Origin: a virus
Length of the DNA stretch: 47,842 nucleotides
IMG/VR virus record: IMGVR_UViG_3300042465_001780
Span: 1 to 47,842 of that record
Reading direction: 5' to 3' (one strand)
The notes under the pieces are model-generated. The model was given only the letters and a program-made list of their open reading frames with translations. It ran no database searches and had not been told where the DNA came from. Positions 37,656 through 47,154 of this stretch are shown here, piece by piece (the first letter of the stretch is position 1; every line of letters begins with the position of its first letter). Made by a program: the position numbers and the translations under genes.

Positions 37656-39527
37656 TTAAGACTTAGATGGTTCAAAACCTAAAAACTTAGCGCCACCTGT
37701 TAAAGGCGCTGGCTTACCTGTTGCAACAGCGGCGGGGCTAGAACCCGCAATGTTTCCTAACGGAGCTAAGATCATATCAATTCTATGCTGAGCGTCTTCT
37801 GCTCTAGCCAAAGACGCCGCAGCTTTATCTGGATCCCGGTCTTTTAAAGCCTCGTATATCATTCTATGCATCTTAGCTTCTTTTGCAGCCGCATCAATTG
37901 CAGGGCGTTGAGCAGTTATACCAGCCTGCGCAATTTTAATTTGCTGCGCACGCTCAGCTTGCTTAAGTCTTTCAAGTTGAAGATCAGTCTGATTCTTTGC
38001 AGCAGCACGTTTTGCTTCAGCCGCTTGAGCCGCAACATCGCGCCTTGTTTGAGCAGCAATATTTGCAGTCTGTTCCCGGCTTCTAGCGTTCTCTTTAGTA
38101 TTAAGTAAGCTTGTGCCAGAAGATTCAGCCTGACGTTTGTCAGCAAGCATATCTTTAATAGCGTTCTCGCCAGCGGCGGCAGCTTTGTACTTGCCTTCCA
38201 GCCTAAGTTTAAGAACCTCGTCCTTCATGTCGCTAATCTGGTCAAAGAACTTTACATCTTCAGCAGAGTAAGCTTGACGTTTGTCTTGCATTCCAGAACC
38301 TAGATTATCCAATATCGTACCAATTCCACCGCTTACGATAGGTTTAGAAGCGCGTGAGAAACCTTCAACCCATGCAGGCAAACGCTCGCCTTGAATCTTT
38401 CTTTGCATACCTTCGCGCTCTGCAATCCGTGCTTCCCTTGGCGCGAGTAATTTATCTAGACCCATAAAGTCTTGATAGCGCTTAGAGCCTTTCTCAAATT
38501 CTTGATCTTCATTTTTACCCAACGTCTTCATTATGGCAGCGCGAATAGCAGCTTCCATTGGATCCATAGCCTCTGCAACCGGTTTAGTAGTATTAGCATC
38601 GGGCCTGTTACCGGGAACATTAGTAGTTGGTTTAACTGCAATGGGAGGGATTTCTATTTCTGGTTGTCCCGGCTGCAGGGCAGGGTTTGTATTTTGAGCC
38701 GCTGGTGGGTTGGCAGCTAAACGTTTAAGTTTTTCTACTTCTGAATCCATGTATGGGGTAGGAGCTTTAGGGGCAGCTTTAGGAGCAGCGGGGTTGCTTT
38801 CACGATTTCCCAATCCGCCTATTAGCGCCATCAAGCCACGGATACCACCAGAAAAACCTTTAGCCACACTAGCGCCGGGCATAGCTGCCATAGTGTTATT
38901 AATATTACGTGTTAATTCAGTATCGGGTGCTCCACCGGAAGCGGCTGGAGCTTCTTGCCCACCCGTTGGAATCTGGCTAAGCAATTCTTGACGGCGTTTT
39001 TCATTTTCAATTTCAGCTTTAGCAGCCGCTTCCCTTGCCGCTTGTTTACGAGCCTGATAATCTGCGCCCTGTTCTTGCAATGTGTACTGGCGAAGTTTTG
39101 GTTTTGATTTTGGTTCTTTAACGTCGCTATCATCTTCGCCATTAAACGCAATAATTCCACCACTTGCGTAGTGACGACCAAGGTTAGACATAAGCTGATC
39201 GATGCTACCGCCACGCGCCGCCATTACAGGCTGTTGAGGCATGCTTGCAGGCATTGGTTGTTGACCCATTTGCGGTTGACCTTGCGCACGCGCTGTGCCC
39301 ACCATCTGACGTAGCTTTTCCATAATAGTTGGCGAAGGGCCACCAGCTTGTATAGCTTGTTGGTTTTGTGCGCTTTTTTGCAACTCAAGGATTTCTTGAA
39401 GTGCTAACGCTTCTTCCATATCGGGCGCAATAAAACCGGGTGGTTGGCTTTGTTGGGCTTTCTGCACCTTAGCTTGTAAAGGCTGAGGGTTACCTTTAAA
39501 CGTATCTACTAATTGTTCAATACCCAT
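37656..39527 (-). CDS. Virion-associated protein, probable ejection or tail-complex component
   Basis: Encodes 623 residues with AAGGA before ATG. Order: Gln/Pro-rich N-terminus (QPQMGQQPMPASMPQQPVMAARGG), an RHYASGGIIAFNG motif, an Ala/Glu coiled coil, a Pro-rich linker (about 235-315) and a long Lys/Ala/Glu coiled coil (about 400-570). RHYASGGIIAFNG is a motif I associate with internal or tail-tip proteins of aquatic podoviruses. It is adjacent to the giant protein and to two repeat-rich proteins. Function inferred from context. Confidence 0.7.
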   Translation of the reverse strand: MGIEQLVDTFKGNPQPLQAKVQKAQQSQPPGFIAPDMEEALALQEILELQKSAQNQQAIQAGGPSPTIMEKLRQMVGTARAQGQPQMGQQPMPASMPQQPVMAARGGSIDQLMSNLGRHYASGGIIAFNGEDDSDVKEPKSKPKLRQYTLQEQGADYQARKQAAREAAAKAEIENEKRRQELLSQIPTGGQEAPAASGGAPDTELTRNINNTMAAMPGASVAKGFSGGIRGLMALIGGLGNRESNPAAPKAAPKAPTPYMDSEVEKLKRLAANPPAAQNTNPALQPGQPEIEIPPIAVKPTTNVPGNRPDANTTKPVAEAMDPMEAAIRAAIMKTLGKNEDQEFEKGSKRYQDFMGLDKLLAPREARIAEREGMQRKIQGERLPAWVEGFSRASKPIVSGGIGTILDNLGSGMQDKRQAYSAEDVKFFDQISDMKDEVLKLRLEGKYKAAAAGENAIKDMLADKRQAESSGTSLLNTKENARSREQTANIAAQTRRDVAAQAAEAKRAAAKNQTDLQLERLKQAERAQQIKIAQAGITAQRPAIDAAAKEAKMHRMIYEALKDRDPDKAAASLARAEDAQHRIDMILAPLGNIAGSSPAAVATGKPAPLTGGAKFLGFEPSKS

Positions 39528-39536
39528 GATGTTTCC

Positions 39537-42287
39537 TTACAAGCCTAAGTCTTTTAGCAAATCGGCTACAGTTCGTTCGCTCTTGCCCACCGCTTTTGCA
39601 CCACCTGCCGCACCAGCCATAATTTCTTGTAGCTTAGTGGGTTGTGCAATGTTGTAGCTAGTCGCAGAAATTGGCATGCCTTGGAGCATAGACTGCTGGA
39701 ACTGAAGCATCTTGTAGGGGTTTTCCCTAGCGCCTTCAAACGCCGATTTGTCTGCTGCTATACCTTCAGCTTCAATACCGCGTTGAGTAGCGCCTTGCTG
39801 TGCCATAAGGTCAGCCAATGACCTGCCTTGCGCTTGTTCTGCGTTGAATTGTTGCTGAGCTCTGTCGTACGCACTTGCGTACCCTTGGCCAACGGTCTTG
39901 TTCATCTCTTGCATTAAATTACGGTTGTTTTCCGCATTCATAATAGCTTGACGACCGCCACCAAACGCACCCGCTTGGGTTAGTTTTGCATTAGTGCCCA
40001 TATTGGTAATGTCGTTTTGACGACGCAGCTCAGCCAACTGAGGATCAAGCACACCCTGCAGGTAAGGGTTCATGTATTGCGAAGCGATACCAGTTGGTTG
40101 AGTAGGTGTTGTGGGTGCTGCCATGCCGTTAGCCCCCAAGGTAGGCGCTTGATATGCCCCTGCTGAACTAAACGATTGACCTAAATTACCGGGAAACGTA
40201 GTGTTTTGCAGTCCAGTAAACACTTGGTTTTGCAAACCAGAAGCGCCTGCAGTTAATGGCCCCATGTATTGTTGGTATGGGGACTCAGTTAACGCTTGGG
40301 TTTTACCAAGCATGTTAGATATATAGTCGCCTGCAAAACTATTAGGGCCGGTCTCTGTGCCAAGTACGCCAGCGCCTACGGCGCTTCCAATGCCCGTTGC
40401 TGCAGTGCTACCGCCAGTATTAAACCGCCTAACAGAGCCACCGTTAACATAAGCTTTTGCCAAACCGCCGGGCATAAACTTGTCAGGGTTAATTTGCTTA
40501 CCTTGTTTTTTGTTGCCAGTACGGGCTAAGCGAATGTTGTCCATCATTTGATAAAGTTTTTTAGCGCCGGCATCAGAGTTGCCGTTACCCATATGAGACA
40601 CAACATCGGCAGGGATAACAAACTCACCGTGGCTAAGCGCAGCGGGTTGTTTTCTACCAATACGGGCGGGGATTTTGTCAGCCATACCATCGGTGTTTCC
40701 CTGTAAGTATCGACCTTTTGCCATATTAATCTTTCCGCCCCTTGCGAAGTCGTAGTCACTTAAATCAAAACTGAAATCATCGCCACCGCCAAAGTCAAAG
40801 TTAGAGTAGTCCCCGTCGCCAAGGTCAAACTCACTCAGGTCTAAATCGTTACTGCCAAAGTCAAACCCAGAGTAGTCAAAGTCACCGTAGTCAGTGTTAG
40901 ACATGTCACCCGTGTAGTCATAGTATCCGTCATCACCACCAGTAAAACTGCCAGTATCAATGTTGTCTATACCGGTAAAGTCATGGAAACTGTCACCGCC
41001 AGTAATGTCGGTAGTATTGCCAGCGCCATCTTCACCCGTGCCGTATTCTGCGTCTGCTTCAGCGGCCAAACGGTCATATTCAGCTTGAATTTCTTCGTCA
41101 GATAGCACATCTCGAGTATCAAGGTCTCTTTCGTTGGCAGCAATTTGCTCGTCAACTCCAGCAAATTCATCGCCGCCCATGTCATTAATAACTTCCTGAA
41201 TGCCCTCAGTTGTTCCATCATCTGCAACTTCAGCATTAGTACCACCAGCACCCCCAATACCTCTAGTACCACCAGCGCCACCACCTTTGGTAGCTGTTCC
41301 TGCACCGCCTTTGGTAACTGCATTAACTATTGCGCCTGCTAAGCCCGCGTTCCCTGCAGTGTTAGTTCCAGTTTTTGTACCGCCAGTATTTGTAGTTGTA
41401 CCACCTGTAGTTTTTGTACCGCCCGTAGTAGTTGTACCACTACCACCAGTAGTTTTTGTACCCCCGCCAGTGAGCGTATTGACTAAGTTTTGTAAACCAG
41501 TTGTAGTTTTATTGCCGCCCGTACCACCAAGAACTTTGTTTACCAATGCAGCAACGCCAGCGGTTTTTGCAAGATTGGTTAGGGTGGAATTCTTTTTAGC
41601 AGCGGTAGTATTAGCTTTAGCTGCGTTAGCCGCAGCAACAGCAGCGGCAGGAGTCATGGTTCCAGTCATGCCTTCAGGTACTGTACCTCTAGGAGCGTAG
41701 AACACATCAGCATTGTAGTTAACGCCACCTTGTCCGGGACGGTAGTTTGCCGTAGGAGGAGCCAGTACCATATTACGGAAAGCTTGCAGCTGTGGGATGC
41801 TACCTTCGTATGCTTTTTTAGGTTTGTTTGTAAACGCGCCCGTTGCACCAGCCAGCGCACCAGCTATGCCGCCAGCCGACGTTAAGTCCAAGGATTTTAG
41901 ATAGTTAGCAATCCCGCCATCGCCACCGCCAGTGTTTACAGGAACAGCGTTAGCACCGCCGCTAAAAATAGATCGCATATTAGTAGCAGCAGGCAAACCA
42001 AACTGGCCGCCATAGGTAGGATCAAATACGCTTTCGCCAGCTACATTACCAAACTGACCGCCGTAGTTAGGATCAAATACATTTTCAGCGCCAGCGCCAT
42101 ACTGACCACCATAGGTAGGATCAAATACGTTTTCGCCGCCGCCCAAACCAAACTGACCGCCATAGGTAGGATCAAAAACGTTTTCAGCACCGCCCTCGCT
42201 CATACCAGTAAAGTCATGGAAGCCTTCGGAGTTGCCGCCAGTGCCGTCGTCGTAGTAGTTACCAAGCTCGTCTTGAACCATTGCCAT
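39537..42287 (-). CDS. Repeat-rich virion protein with conserved GRY/EFVIPADVVSHMGNG domain
   Basis: Encodes 916 residues with AAGGA before ATG. The N-terminus has four copies of a (E)xVFDPxYGGQ(F/Y)G repeat (residues 35-98). Residues about 190-330 are Ala/Gly/Thr-rich low complexity, including TTTGG units. About 400-510 is acidic Asp/Gly/Phe/Tyr-rich. A conserved block GRYLQGNTDGMADKIPARIG ... LSHGEFVIPADVVSHMGNG follows, as in many phage structural proteins. The C-terminal 250 residues are Gln/Ala/Gly helical (GAFGGGRQAIMNAENNRNLM). Probably an internal or tail-hub virion protein. Not enzymatic by sequence. Confidence 0.72.
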   Translation of the reverse strand: MAMVQDELGNYYDDGTGGNSEGFHDFTGMSEGGAENVFDPTYGGQFGLGGGENVFDPTYGGQYGAGAENVFDPNYGGQFGNVAGESVFDPTYGGQFGLPAATNMRSIFSGGANAVPVNTGGGDGGIANYLKSLDLTSAGGIAGALAGATGAFTNKPKKAYEGSIPQLQAFRNMVLAPPTANYRPGQGGVNYNADVFYAPRGTVPEGMTGTMTPAAAVAAANAAKANTTAAKKNSTLTNLAKTAGVAALVNKVLGGTGGNKTTTGLQNLVNTLTGGGTKTTGGSGTTTTGGTKTTGGTTTNTGGTKTGTNTAGNAGLAGAIVNAVTKGGAGTATKGGGAGGTRGIGGAGGTNAEVADDGTTEGIQEVINDMGGDEFAGVDEQIAANERDLDTRDVLSDEEIQAEYDRLAAEADAEYGTGEDGAGNTTDITGGDSFHDFTGIDNIDTGSFTGGDDGYYDYTGDMSNTDYGDFDYSGFDFGSNDLDLSEFDLGDGDYSNFDFGGGDDFSFDLSDYDFARGGKINMAKGRYLQGNTDGMADKIPARIGRKQPAALSHGEFVIPADVVSHMGNGNSDAGAKKLYQMMDNIRLARTGNKKQGKQINPDKFMPGGLAKAYVNGGSVRRFNTGGSTAATGIGSAVGAGVLGTETGPNSFAGDYISNMLGKTQALTESPYQQYMGPLTAGASGLQNQVFTGLQNTTFPGNLGQSFSSAGAYQAPTLGANGMAAPTTPTQPTGIASQYMNPYLQGVLDPQLAELRRQNDITNMGTNAKLTQAGAFGGGRQAIMNAENNRNLMQEMNKTVGQGYASAYDRAQQQFNAEQAQGRSLADLMAQQGATQRGIEAEGIAADKSAFEGARENPYKMLQFQQSMLQGMPISATSYNIAQPTKLQEIMAGAAGGAKAVGKSERTVADLLKDLGL
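41993..42185 (-). repeat. Four tandem repeats encoding xVFDPxYGGQ(F/Y)G
   Basis: Four units of about 15-17 codons lie in the first 100 codons of the 39537-42287 gene. All keep VFDP and YGGQ; the spacers vary (GLGGGEN, GAGAEN, GNVAGES). The DNA repeats remain similar, so the array is fairly recent or under selection for the motif. Confidence 0.85.
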
Positions 42288-42288
42288 A

Positions 42289-44484
42289 TTAGTTCCTTAA
42301 AATTTGCAACAAGGCATTAAGATCATTTACGTGCCCGCCGTTAAAAAAGTCTTCTTCCGAACCTTGTTCCTCAGAGCCACCTGCTGAAGGGGGTACGTAA
42401 TTGTCCCCAAACAAGTCATACCCGTAAAGGTCTTTGTAGGATTTTATATTAGCAAGCTGATCTTTACCACCACTACTCATTACGTTGAGTAAATTGGTTT
42501 GTTGATTCTGCTGTTGATCAGCCATGTTGGTAATTGCATCGACTACGGGATTTGCAGACGTAGCTGCTGTTTTAGCTGTTGTGGGCGTGGCTGCTTTTGC
42601 AGTCTTTGCACCTGTCACTAATCCAGCAAGGGTTTTGGCTACGTTTGTACCGCCAGTGGTTTTAGTCCCGCCAGTGGTTTTAGTCCCGCCAGTGGTTTTA
42701 GTTCCGCCCGTTGTGGTCTTTGTCCCGCCGGTGGTTTTAGTCCCGCCCGTTGTAGTCGTACCACCTGTGGTTGTTCCGCCAGTAGTTGTACCGCCTGTGG
42801 TTCCGCCAGTTGTGGTCGTAGTTGTACCGCCTGTGGTTCCACCCGTCGTAGTTCCGGTTCCACCAGTTGTGGTTGTAGTTTTGGTTCCACTAGTTGTGGT
42901 TTTAGTTCCACCCGTGCTGCCGGTGCTGTTAGTTACACCTTTGACTACGTTAGCTATATTACCTAAAGTCCCACTATTTAATAAACCGTCAAGGCCGTCC
43001 CCAGTGTCGCCCGTATAGGTTGACGGGAAGTCATCATCAACACTGGCTAAATTAAGGTCTGCGTTATCTACATAGGTAGAGGGAAAATCGTCGTCAACAC
43101 TGGCTAACCCCTCAAGCCCGCTTAAATCACCGTAGTCGCCAGTAACTAAACCATAGATGTCAGCATTACTCAGACCGCTGTCTGTAAGCTCGTCAACGCT
43201 GTTGATACCAATGGATCGCAGGAAGTCATCAGTGCTGTCGCTATTTAAAACATTAAAGCCTTCTCCACCGGGAGTAAAGTAACCTTCTTCAAAGTCTGCA
43301 CTGTTAGGGCCGTCAACGCCACTATTGCCAAAGAAACTGTCTACAGCGCCACTACCAAGCAGAAGCTTGACGGGATCAATGCTTTTACCGCCGCTACCGA
43401 CAAACTGTTTAGCTGCATTAGCCGCTATGTTTGTTCCGGTTTCACCTAGTAAGTCTGTTATACCTTCTGCGCCAGATACAAAACTACCGGCTTGACCCCC
43501 AAGGTATGACAACGCTGCGGACTTAAGAATGTCTTCCGGGGGTTTACCAGAAAGCACCCCCATTGCAGCCACCGCATAGGGGCCACCAATAGCAGCAAGA
43601 GCAATGTTACCTAGTGGGCCAAGGTCTTGCATTAGCTGGGCAAAGTCATTAGATGACGCGCCAGCGGTGTAAAAGATTGGAGTTCCGTTATCTGCAAACT
43701 TTACGCCGTACCCAGTGTTACCCTTACCCGCAAACGTACCGCCAAAGAAATCACCCGTTTGACGTTCTCCGTATGTACTACCTACTTCTTGCCCTGTTTT
43801 CTTATTGCCAAATACTTCTTGCTTGCCTACAGGCGCAATGTAGGCAGTGCTATCACTTCCGCTTTCGCCGCCATAAACAGTTTCAGTTTTAACTAACTTA
43901 GGGTCAACTGGCTTGCCGTCTTGGTCTACATAACCAACAATTTTTTGAGTGTAGATGGGGCCATTTTCATCATATCCTACGATATCACCAGACTCAAAAA
44001 TAGGTTGCACAGCGGCATCAACAGTTTTAGTAATTTTTCCAAAGTCTTTAATACTTGTAGCGCCTGTGGCCGCAATAATCTCGGCCATATCTCTAGCATT
44101 GGCTTCAGCCGACCCCTTGCCTTCACCAGACCATTTTGAGCTTAAGTTTTGCGCAAGTATTTGTTTGGTAATTGTGTCTACCGCTGAAGGCTTAGTGGTA
44201 GTTGTAGCAGTGGTTGTGGCGGCAGGGGGCGGAGTTGCAGCCGCAGGAGGGGCATAAACATCAGGCGCAAACTGCTGCGCAAAATAATCAACTTCTTGTG
44301 TAACGGGGGCAGCACTTAAAGCTGCGTCATATCTAGCCTGTATAGCGCCTACGTCTGTATTTGTAACCTGCGCCATTCGGTCTGGAGACACCCCAGCTTC
44401 TTGCATTGTTTGGGCAATCAATGCATCACTTGCGTCGGGGTTAGCATTAAGCCAACCAAGAATGTCTGCGTCTGAGACTGCCAT
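42289..44484 (-). CDS. Gly/Thr-repeat virion protein
   Basis: Encodes 731 residues from ATG 44484, which overlaps the stop of the upstream gene (TAATG) and has GGAAGG 8 bases upstream; a TTG five codons earlier is less likely. The N-terminus (MAVSDADILGWLNANPDASDALIAQTMQEAG) is a small helical domain I associate with tail or internal proteins. Residues about 240-330 include a hydrophobic Ala/Gly segment (LGPLGNIALAAIGGPYAVAAMG). Two copies of a SVDDDFPSTY motif occur near 475-500. About 530-620 is a long Gly/Thr/Lys low-complexity tract (TTGGTK units). Structural role inferred from the block. Confidence 0.72.
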   Translation of the reverse strand: MAVSDADILGWLNANPDASDALIAQTMQEAGVSPDRMAQVTNTDVGAIQARYDAALSAAPVTQEVDYFAQQFAPDVYAPPAAATPPPAATTTATTTTKPSAVDTITKQILAQNLSSKWSGEGKGSAEANARDMAEIIAATGATSIKDFGKITKTVDAAVQPIFESGDIVGYDENGPIYTQKIVGYVDQDGKPVDPKLVKTETVYGGESGSDSTAYIAPVGKQEVFGNKKTGQEVGSTYGERQTGDFFGGTFAGKGNTGYGVKFADNGTPIFYTAGASSNDFAQLMQDLGPLGNIALAAIGGPYAVAAMGVLSGKPPEDILKSAALSYLGGQAGSFVSGAEGITDLLGETGTNIAANAAKQFVGSGGKSIDPVKLLLGSGAVDSFFGNSGVDGPNSADFEEGYFTPGGEGFNVLNSDSTDDFLRSIGINSVDELTDSGLSNADIYGLVTGDYGDLSGLEGLASVDDDFPSTYVDNADLNLASVDDDFPSTYTGDTGDGLDGLLNSGTLGNIANVVKGVTNSTGSTGGTKTTTSGTKTTTTTGGTGTTTGGTTGGTTTTTTGGTTGGTTTGGTTTGGTTTTGGTKTTGGTKTTTGGTKTTGGTKTTGGTKTTGGTNVAKTLAGLVTGAKTAKAATPTTAKTAATSANPVVDAITNMADQQQNQQTNLLNVMSSGGKDQLANIKSYKDLYGYDLFGDNYVPPSAGGSEEQGSEEDFFNGGHVNDLNALLQILRN
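42640..42915 (-). repeat. Gly/Thr/Lys-encoding repeat tract
   Basis: About 275 bases of repeats encoding (T)TTGGT(K) units. Three nearly identical 18-bp units lie at 42650-42703 (plus-strand CCGCCAGTGGTTTTAGTC). The tract makes long spurious open frames on the opposite strand. A similar but separate tract lies at 41370-41480 in the next gene. Confidence 0.85.
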
Positions 44485-44825
44485 TATCCGACCTTCCAAT
44501 TCGTTCCGTCAGAGTAGACAGGCACAGCCACTGCTCCGCCAGTCACAACGGTTGCCCCAAATGTTGGGCCTAAAGCATCAGTTACAAAAGCCCTTGCACC
44601 TTTACCAGAAGTGACCGCGCTAGGTAACGTAGCCACTGTGTAGTTAGTTAAGGCTGGGATAATCTCATCTGTCTTTAACTGTTCAAGAATAGCATCAAGC
44701 CGATTAAAGTACAGACGAAGCACGTTGTTTAATTGATCTTGGTACTGACGGTTGTATTCAATAGGCGCTAACGGCAAATTAGGCGCGGCAACCTGATTAA
44801 TCTCAAACTCAGAAATAACAATCAT
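44484..44825 (-). CDS. Small virion-associated protein with adhesin-like C-terminus
   Basis: Encodes 113 residues; ATG 44825 overlaps the upstream stop (ATGA). The N-terminal half is helical (IEYNRQYQDQLNNVLRLYFNRLDAILEQL). The C-terminus (LPSAVTSGKGARAFVTDALGPTFGATVVTGG then VYSDGTNWKVG) is a motif frequently found at the ends of phage tail and appendage proteins. It probably joins the tail complex or serves as an adaptor. Exact role unknown. Confidence 0.75.
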   Translation of the reverse strand: MIVISEFEINQVAAPNLPLAPIEYNRQYQDQLNNVLRLYFNRLDAILEQLKTDEIIPALTNYTVATLPSAVTSGKGARAFVTDALGPTFGATVVTGGAVAVPVYSDGTNWKVG

Positions 44826-46708
44826 GTGTTACCCCTTCTGCCGTCTTGTTTGATGTCAATACGGGGTGAACCCAACTGCCAAGCGCAACCCAGTTGATTA
44901 GACTCAATCTGAATAATCATCTGACGGCCACGAACCCTAACATAGACCTGACCAGTAAATTGCTCAATCACTGAAGTAGATGTTCGGGTTACTGTTGCGT
45001 TTGAATTACCACCTAAAGAAATGGGATCGTTATATCCAGAACCTGAGTTCTGCATAGGAATCAACGTCATTGTGACCTGTGGCGAGGCGGTACTTGATCC
45101 ACGGAACGTAATGTCTGGGAGCATCCTCCAGACAAAGCCAAAATGATCACCATCATCAATGTCAAACTCAGCAGAACTGATAATAGCGTTGATGGCCGCA
45201 GGCGTTCCTGTTTGATTGTCATCAGCACCTTGCTCATGGTTAACAAGGTTGTAAGAATAGGTTGCCGCCAATGGAAAATCACGAAGGCCAGAATCCAGCC
45301 AAGCTGTACGGCCTAGTGTTCCGTATGCCCATACATCTTCTAAGTAGTTGTACGTTACATACAGGTCAATTGCAGTGCTGTTTTGTGAGCAATAGAACCA
45401 CCAAACTTCGTTAAAACCTTCGTTGGTTCCTGCAAAAACCTGAGAAGCTTGAGAAGTATTAATGTCTTGGAAAATGTATTGCTTAAGATCACAACGCAGA
45501 GTTTGCACACGACCATCATATTTATAGAATTTATCTACGCCCATCCAGTAAATAACGCCAGAAGCAATAACGGCGGCATTAGGGCTATAGATTGAAATGT
45601 TGTCACCCAATAACTGGCTAGACCAAATGACTGGAGGCCCTTGGTACTGAAGCGAATAAATGGCGGAATCAGTCCAAACTACAATTTCTTGACGAGCTTG
45701 GACGGCAGTAATAATTTCAGAGCCGTGAGATAGCTGAATACTACCGGCTTGATTTGTGGCGGAAACTGCCCATGTCGTAACGGACTCTTGGTCTGACCAA
45801 CGAATTAACATAGGGTTTAAAACTGAACTACCGTAATCATCACAACCAAAACAAAACACAAAACGGCTGGTATCTGATACATAGACAAAATTAACAACTT
45901 GTGGAACTTCAGCATCTGCACCTATAAGGCTAGACACCAACACACCACGCGACGTTAAACCGGTTGTTGCATCCCAATAATACAAAGCACCACCACGGGG
46001 ATTGAAAATTAAGTCTTCTCCAAAGTTACTTTGACTCCATAAGCGAATAGTACTTAGAGATGTTCCGCCAGTACCCCAAACACCGGAACCCCATGAACCA
46101 GCACCCCATCCAAGCAAAGGAACGGCAGTGGCTGGGCCTACATTAATTTGATACGCTGCTACTACAGAAGCTCCACCACCGGGTGATCCAGCCGCATCTG
46201 TTGCATTTGCTATTGCTGTTGCTGTAATTGTGTATGAGTCAACGCTAATAAAAGTAATCTGATATTCAGCATTTAAAACGGCAGCCGTAATGTTTCCACC
46301 AAGACCAACAGCGCCACTAAAAGTAACAAAATCACCATTTATTGCGCCATGCGCTGTGTCTGTAACAGTGATAATTGCCGACCCATTTGTAGCTACAAAC
46401 GGATTGTTGTTAATTGTGCTTGTAGCCCGAATGGGGGTGATGTCGTTATACGCACCGCCAGACTCAATGTAGAACTTTAAGTTAGTACCTACACCTACAA
46501 GGTTTAACCCACCTAATGTGATCCAGTTCCACAAAGAACGGCAAACGCCTTGAAATATAGCGCCAGAAATACGAACCCAGCCGCCAATCTTCTCTGGCGT
46601 ACCCTGACGAAACCGCATCTTGTCGGATACATACCAGCCATTCTCGGCGGTATAGCGGGTGTTTTCTTTGTTTACACCAGATTTTAGGGTTAGTTTTTTG
46701 AGCGGCAT
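44822..46708 (-). CDS. Tail-hub or stabilisation protein, P22 gp10-like candidate
   Basis: Encodes 628 residues with AAAGG before ATG. Opening KSGVNKENTRYTAENGWYVSDKMRFRQGTPEKIGGW is highly characteristic of a family common in podovirus genomes. Beta-rich throughout, with propeller-like units (GWGAGSWGSGVWG, RLWSQSNFGEDLIFNPRGGALYYWD, LIRWSDQESVTTWAVS). The C-terminus has RVRGRQMIIQIES. The pattern and position suggest the P22 gp10-like head-completion/tail-hub group; I cannot confirm this without a profile search. It lies downstream of the lysis genes in the leftward operon. Confidence 0.68.
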   Translation of the reverse strand: MPLKKLTLKSGVNKENTRYTAENGWYVSDKMRFRQGTPEKIGGWVRISGAIFQGVCRSLWNWITLGGLNLVGVGTNLKFYIESGGAYNDITPIRATSTINNNPFVATNGSAIITVTDTAHGAINGDFVTFSGAVGLGGNITAAVLNAEYQITFISVDSYTITATAIANATDAAGSPGGGASVVAAYQINVGPATAVPLLGWGAGSWGSGVWGTGGTSLSTIRLWSQSNFGEDLIFNPRGGALYYWDATTGLTSRGVLVSSLIGADAEVPQVVNFVYVSDTSRFVFCFGCDDYGSSVLNPMLIRWSDQESVTTWAVSATNQAGSIQLSHGSEIITAVQARQEIVVWTDSAIYSLQYQGPPVIWSSQLLGDNISIYSPNAAVIASGVIYWMGVDKFYKYDGRVQTLRCDLKQYIFQDINTSQASQVFAGTNEGFNEVWWFYCSQNSTAIDLYVTYNYLEDVWAYGTLGRTAWLDSGLRDFPLAATYSYNLVNHEQGADDNQTGTPAAINAIISSAEFDIDDGDHFGFVWRMLPDITFRGSSTASPQVTMTLIPMQNSGSGYNDPISLGGNSNATVTRTSTSVIEQFTGQVYVRVRGRQMIIQIESNQLGCAWQLGSPRIDIKQDGRRGNT

Positions 46709-46716
46709 GGCTACCT

Positions 46717-47154
46717 TTATTTACTGGCAACGCCTTTGGTCTTCTCAAAAGAACGCATACCGGCAATGCCCAAGATGCCTGATAATATCACCCATAGCTG
46801 GTCTGCGTCCAGTACCGGAGGAGGATCCATGCCCACCGGAACCCAGCCCATAGCCTGCAAGTATTTCCAGCACCATTGGAACAGTGGATAGAGCAAAAAC
46901 TGATAGCCCATAGCCGCCACACCGATCCAACCGATGGCAGGTCGCCAGCCGCTGACAAACACACTGGATGATGCAGCTTCAATCTTGTTGACCTCAATCT
47001 GAGCTAGGTCTGTAGCTTGGTCAATGCGCTTCTCTTCAAGATCAAGCTTACGCTGCTCGATCTCCATCTCCATCTTTTCTTTGTCAGTGGTGATTAGGTC
47101 GCCCGCAACCTTACCCACAGCTTCAATGATTGATCCAACGGCTAGTAAGCTCAT
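46717..47154 (-). CDS. Holin, 3TM family
   Basis: Encodes 145 residues. ATG overlaps the endolysin stop (ATGA). Short N-terminal helix, charged coiled coil (about 25-58, KEKMEMEIEQRKLDLEEKRIDQA), then hydrophobic segments at about 70-103 (SGWRPAIGWIGVAAMGYQFLLYPLFQWC) and 118-135 (LWVILSGILGIAGM). SGWRPxxGW followed by a late hydrophobic helix is the signature of the 3TM holin family. It would permeabilise the inner membrane so that the endolysin reaches the wall. Confidence 0.85.
   Translation of the reverse strand: MSLLAVGSIIEAVGKVAGDLITTDKEKMEMEIEQRKLDLEEKRIDQATDLAQIEVNKIEAASSSVFVSGWRPAIGWIGVAAMGYQFLLYPLFQWCWKYLQAMGWVPVGMDPPPVLDADQLWVILSGILGIAGMRSFEKTKGVASK

Noticed and set aside
41145-43018. 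Long plus-strand frames opposite the Gly/Thr tracts (Val/Pro-rich)
   Set aside because: They are mirror images of TTGG repeats in the real minus-strand genes, with extreme low complexity and no start context.
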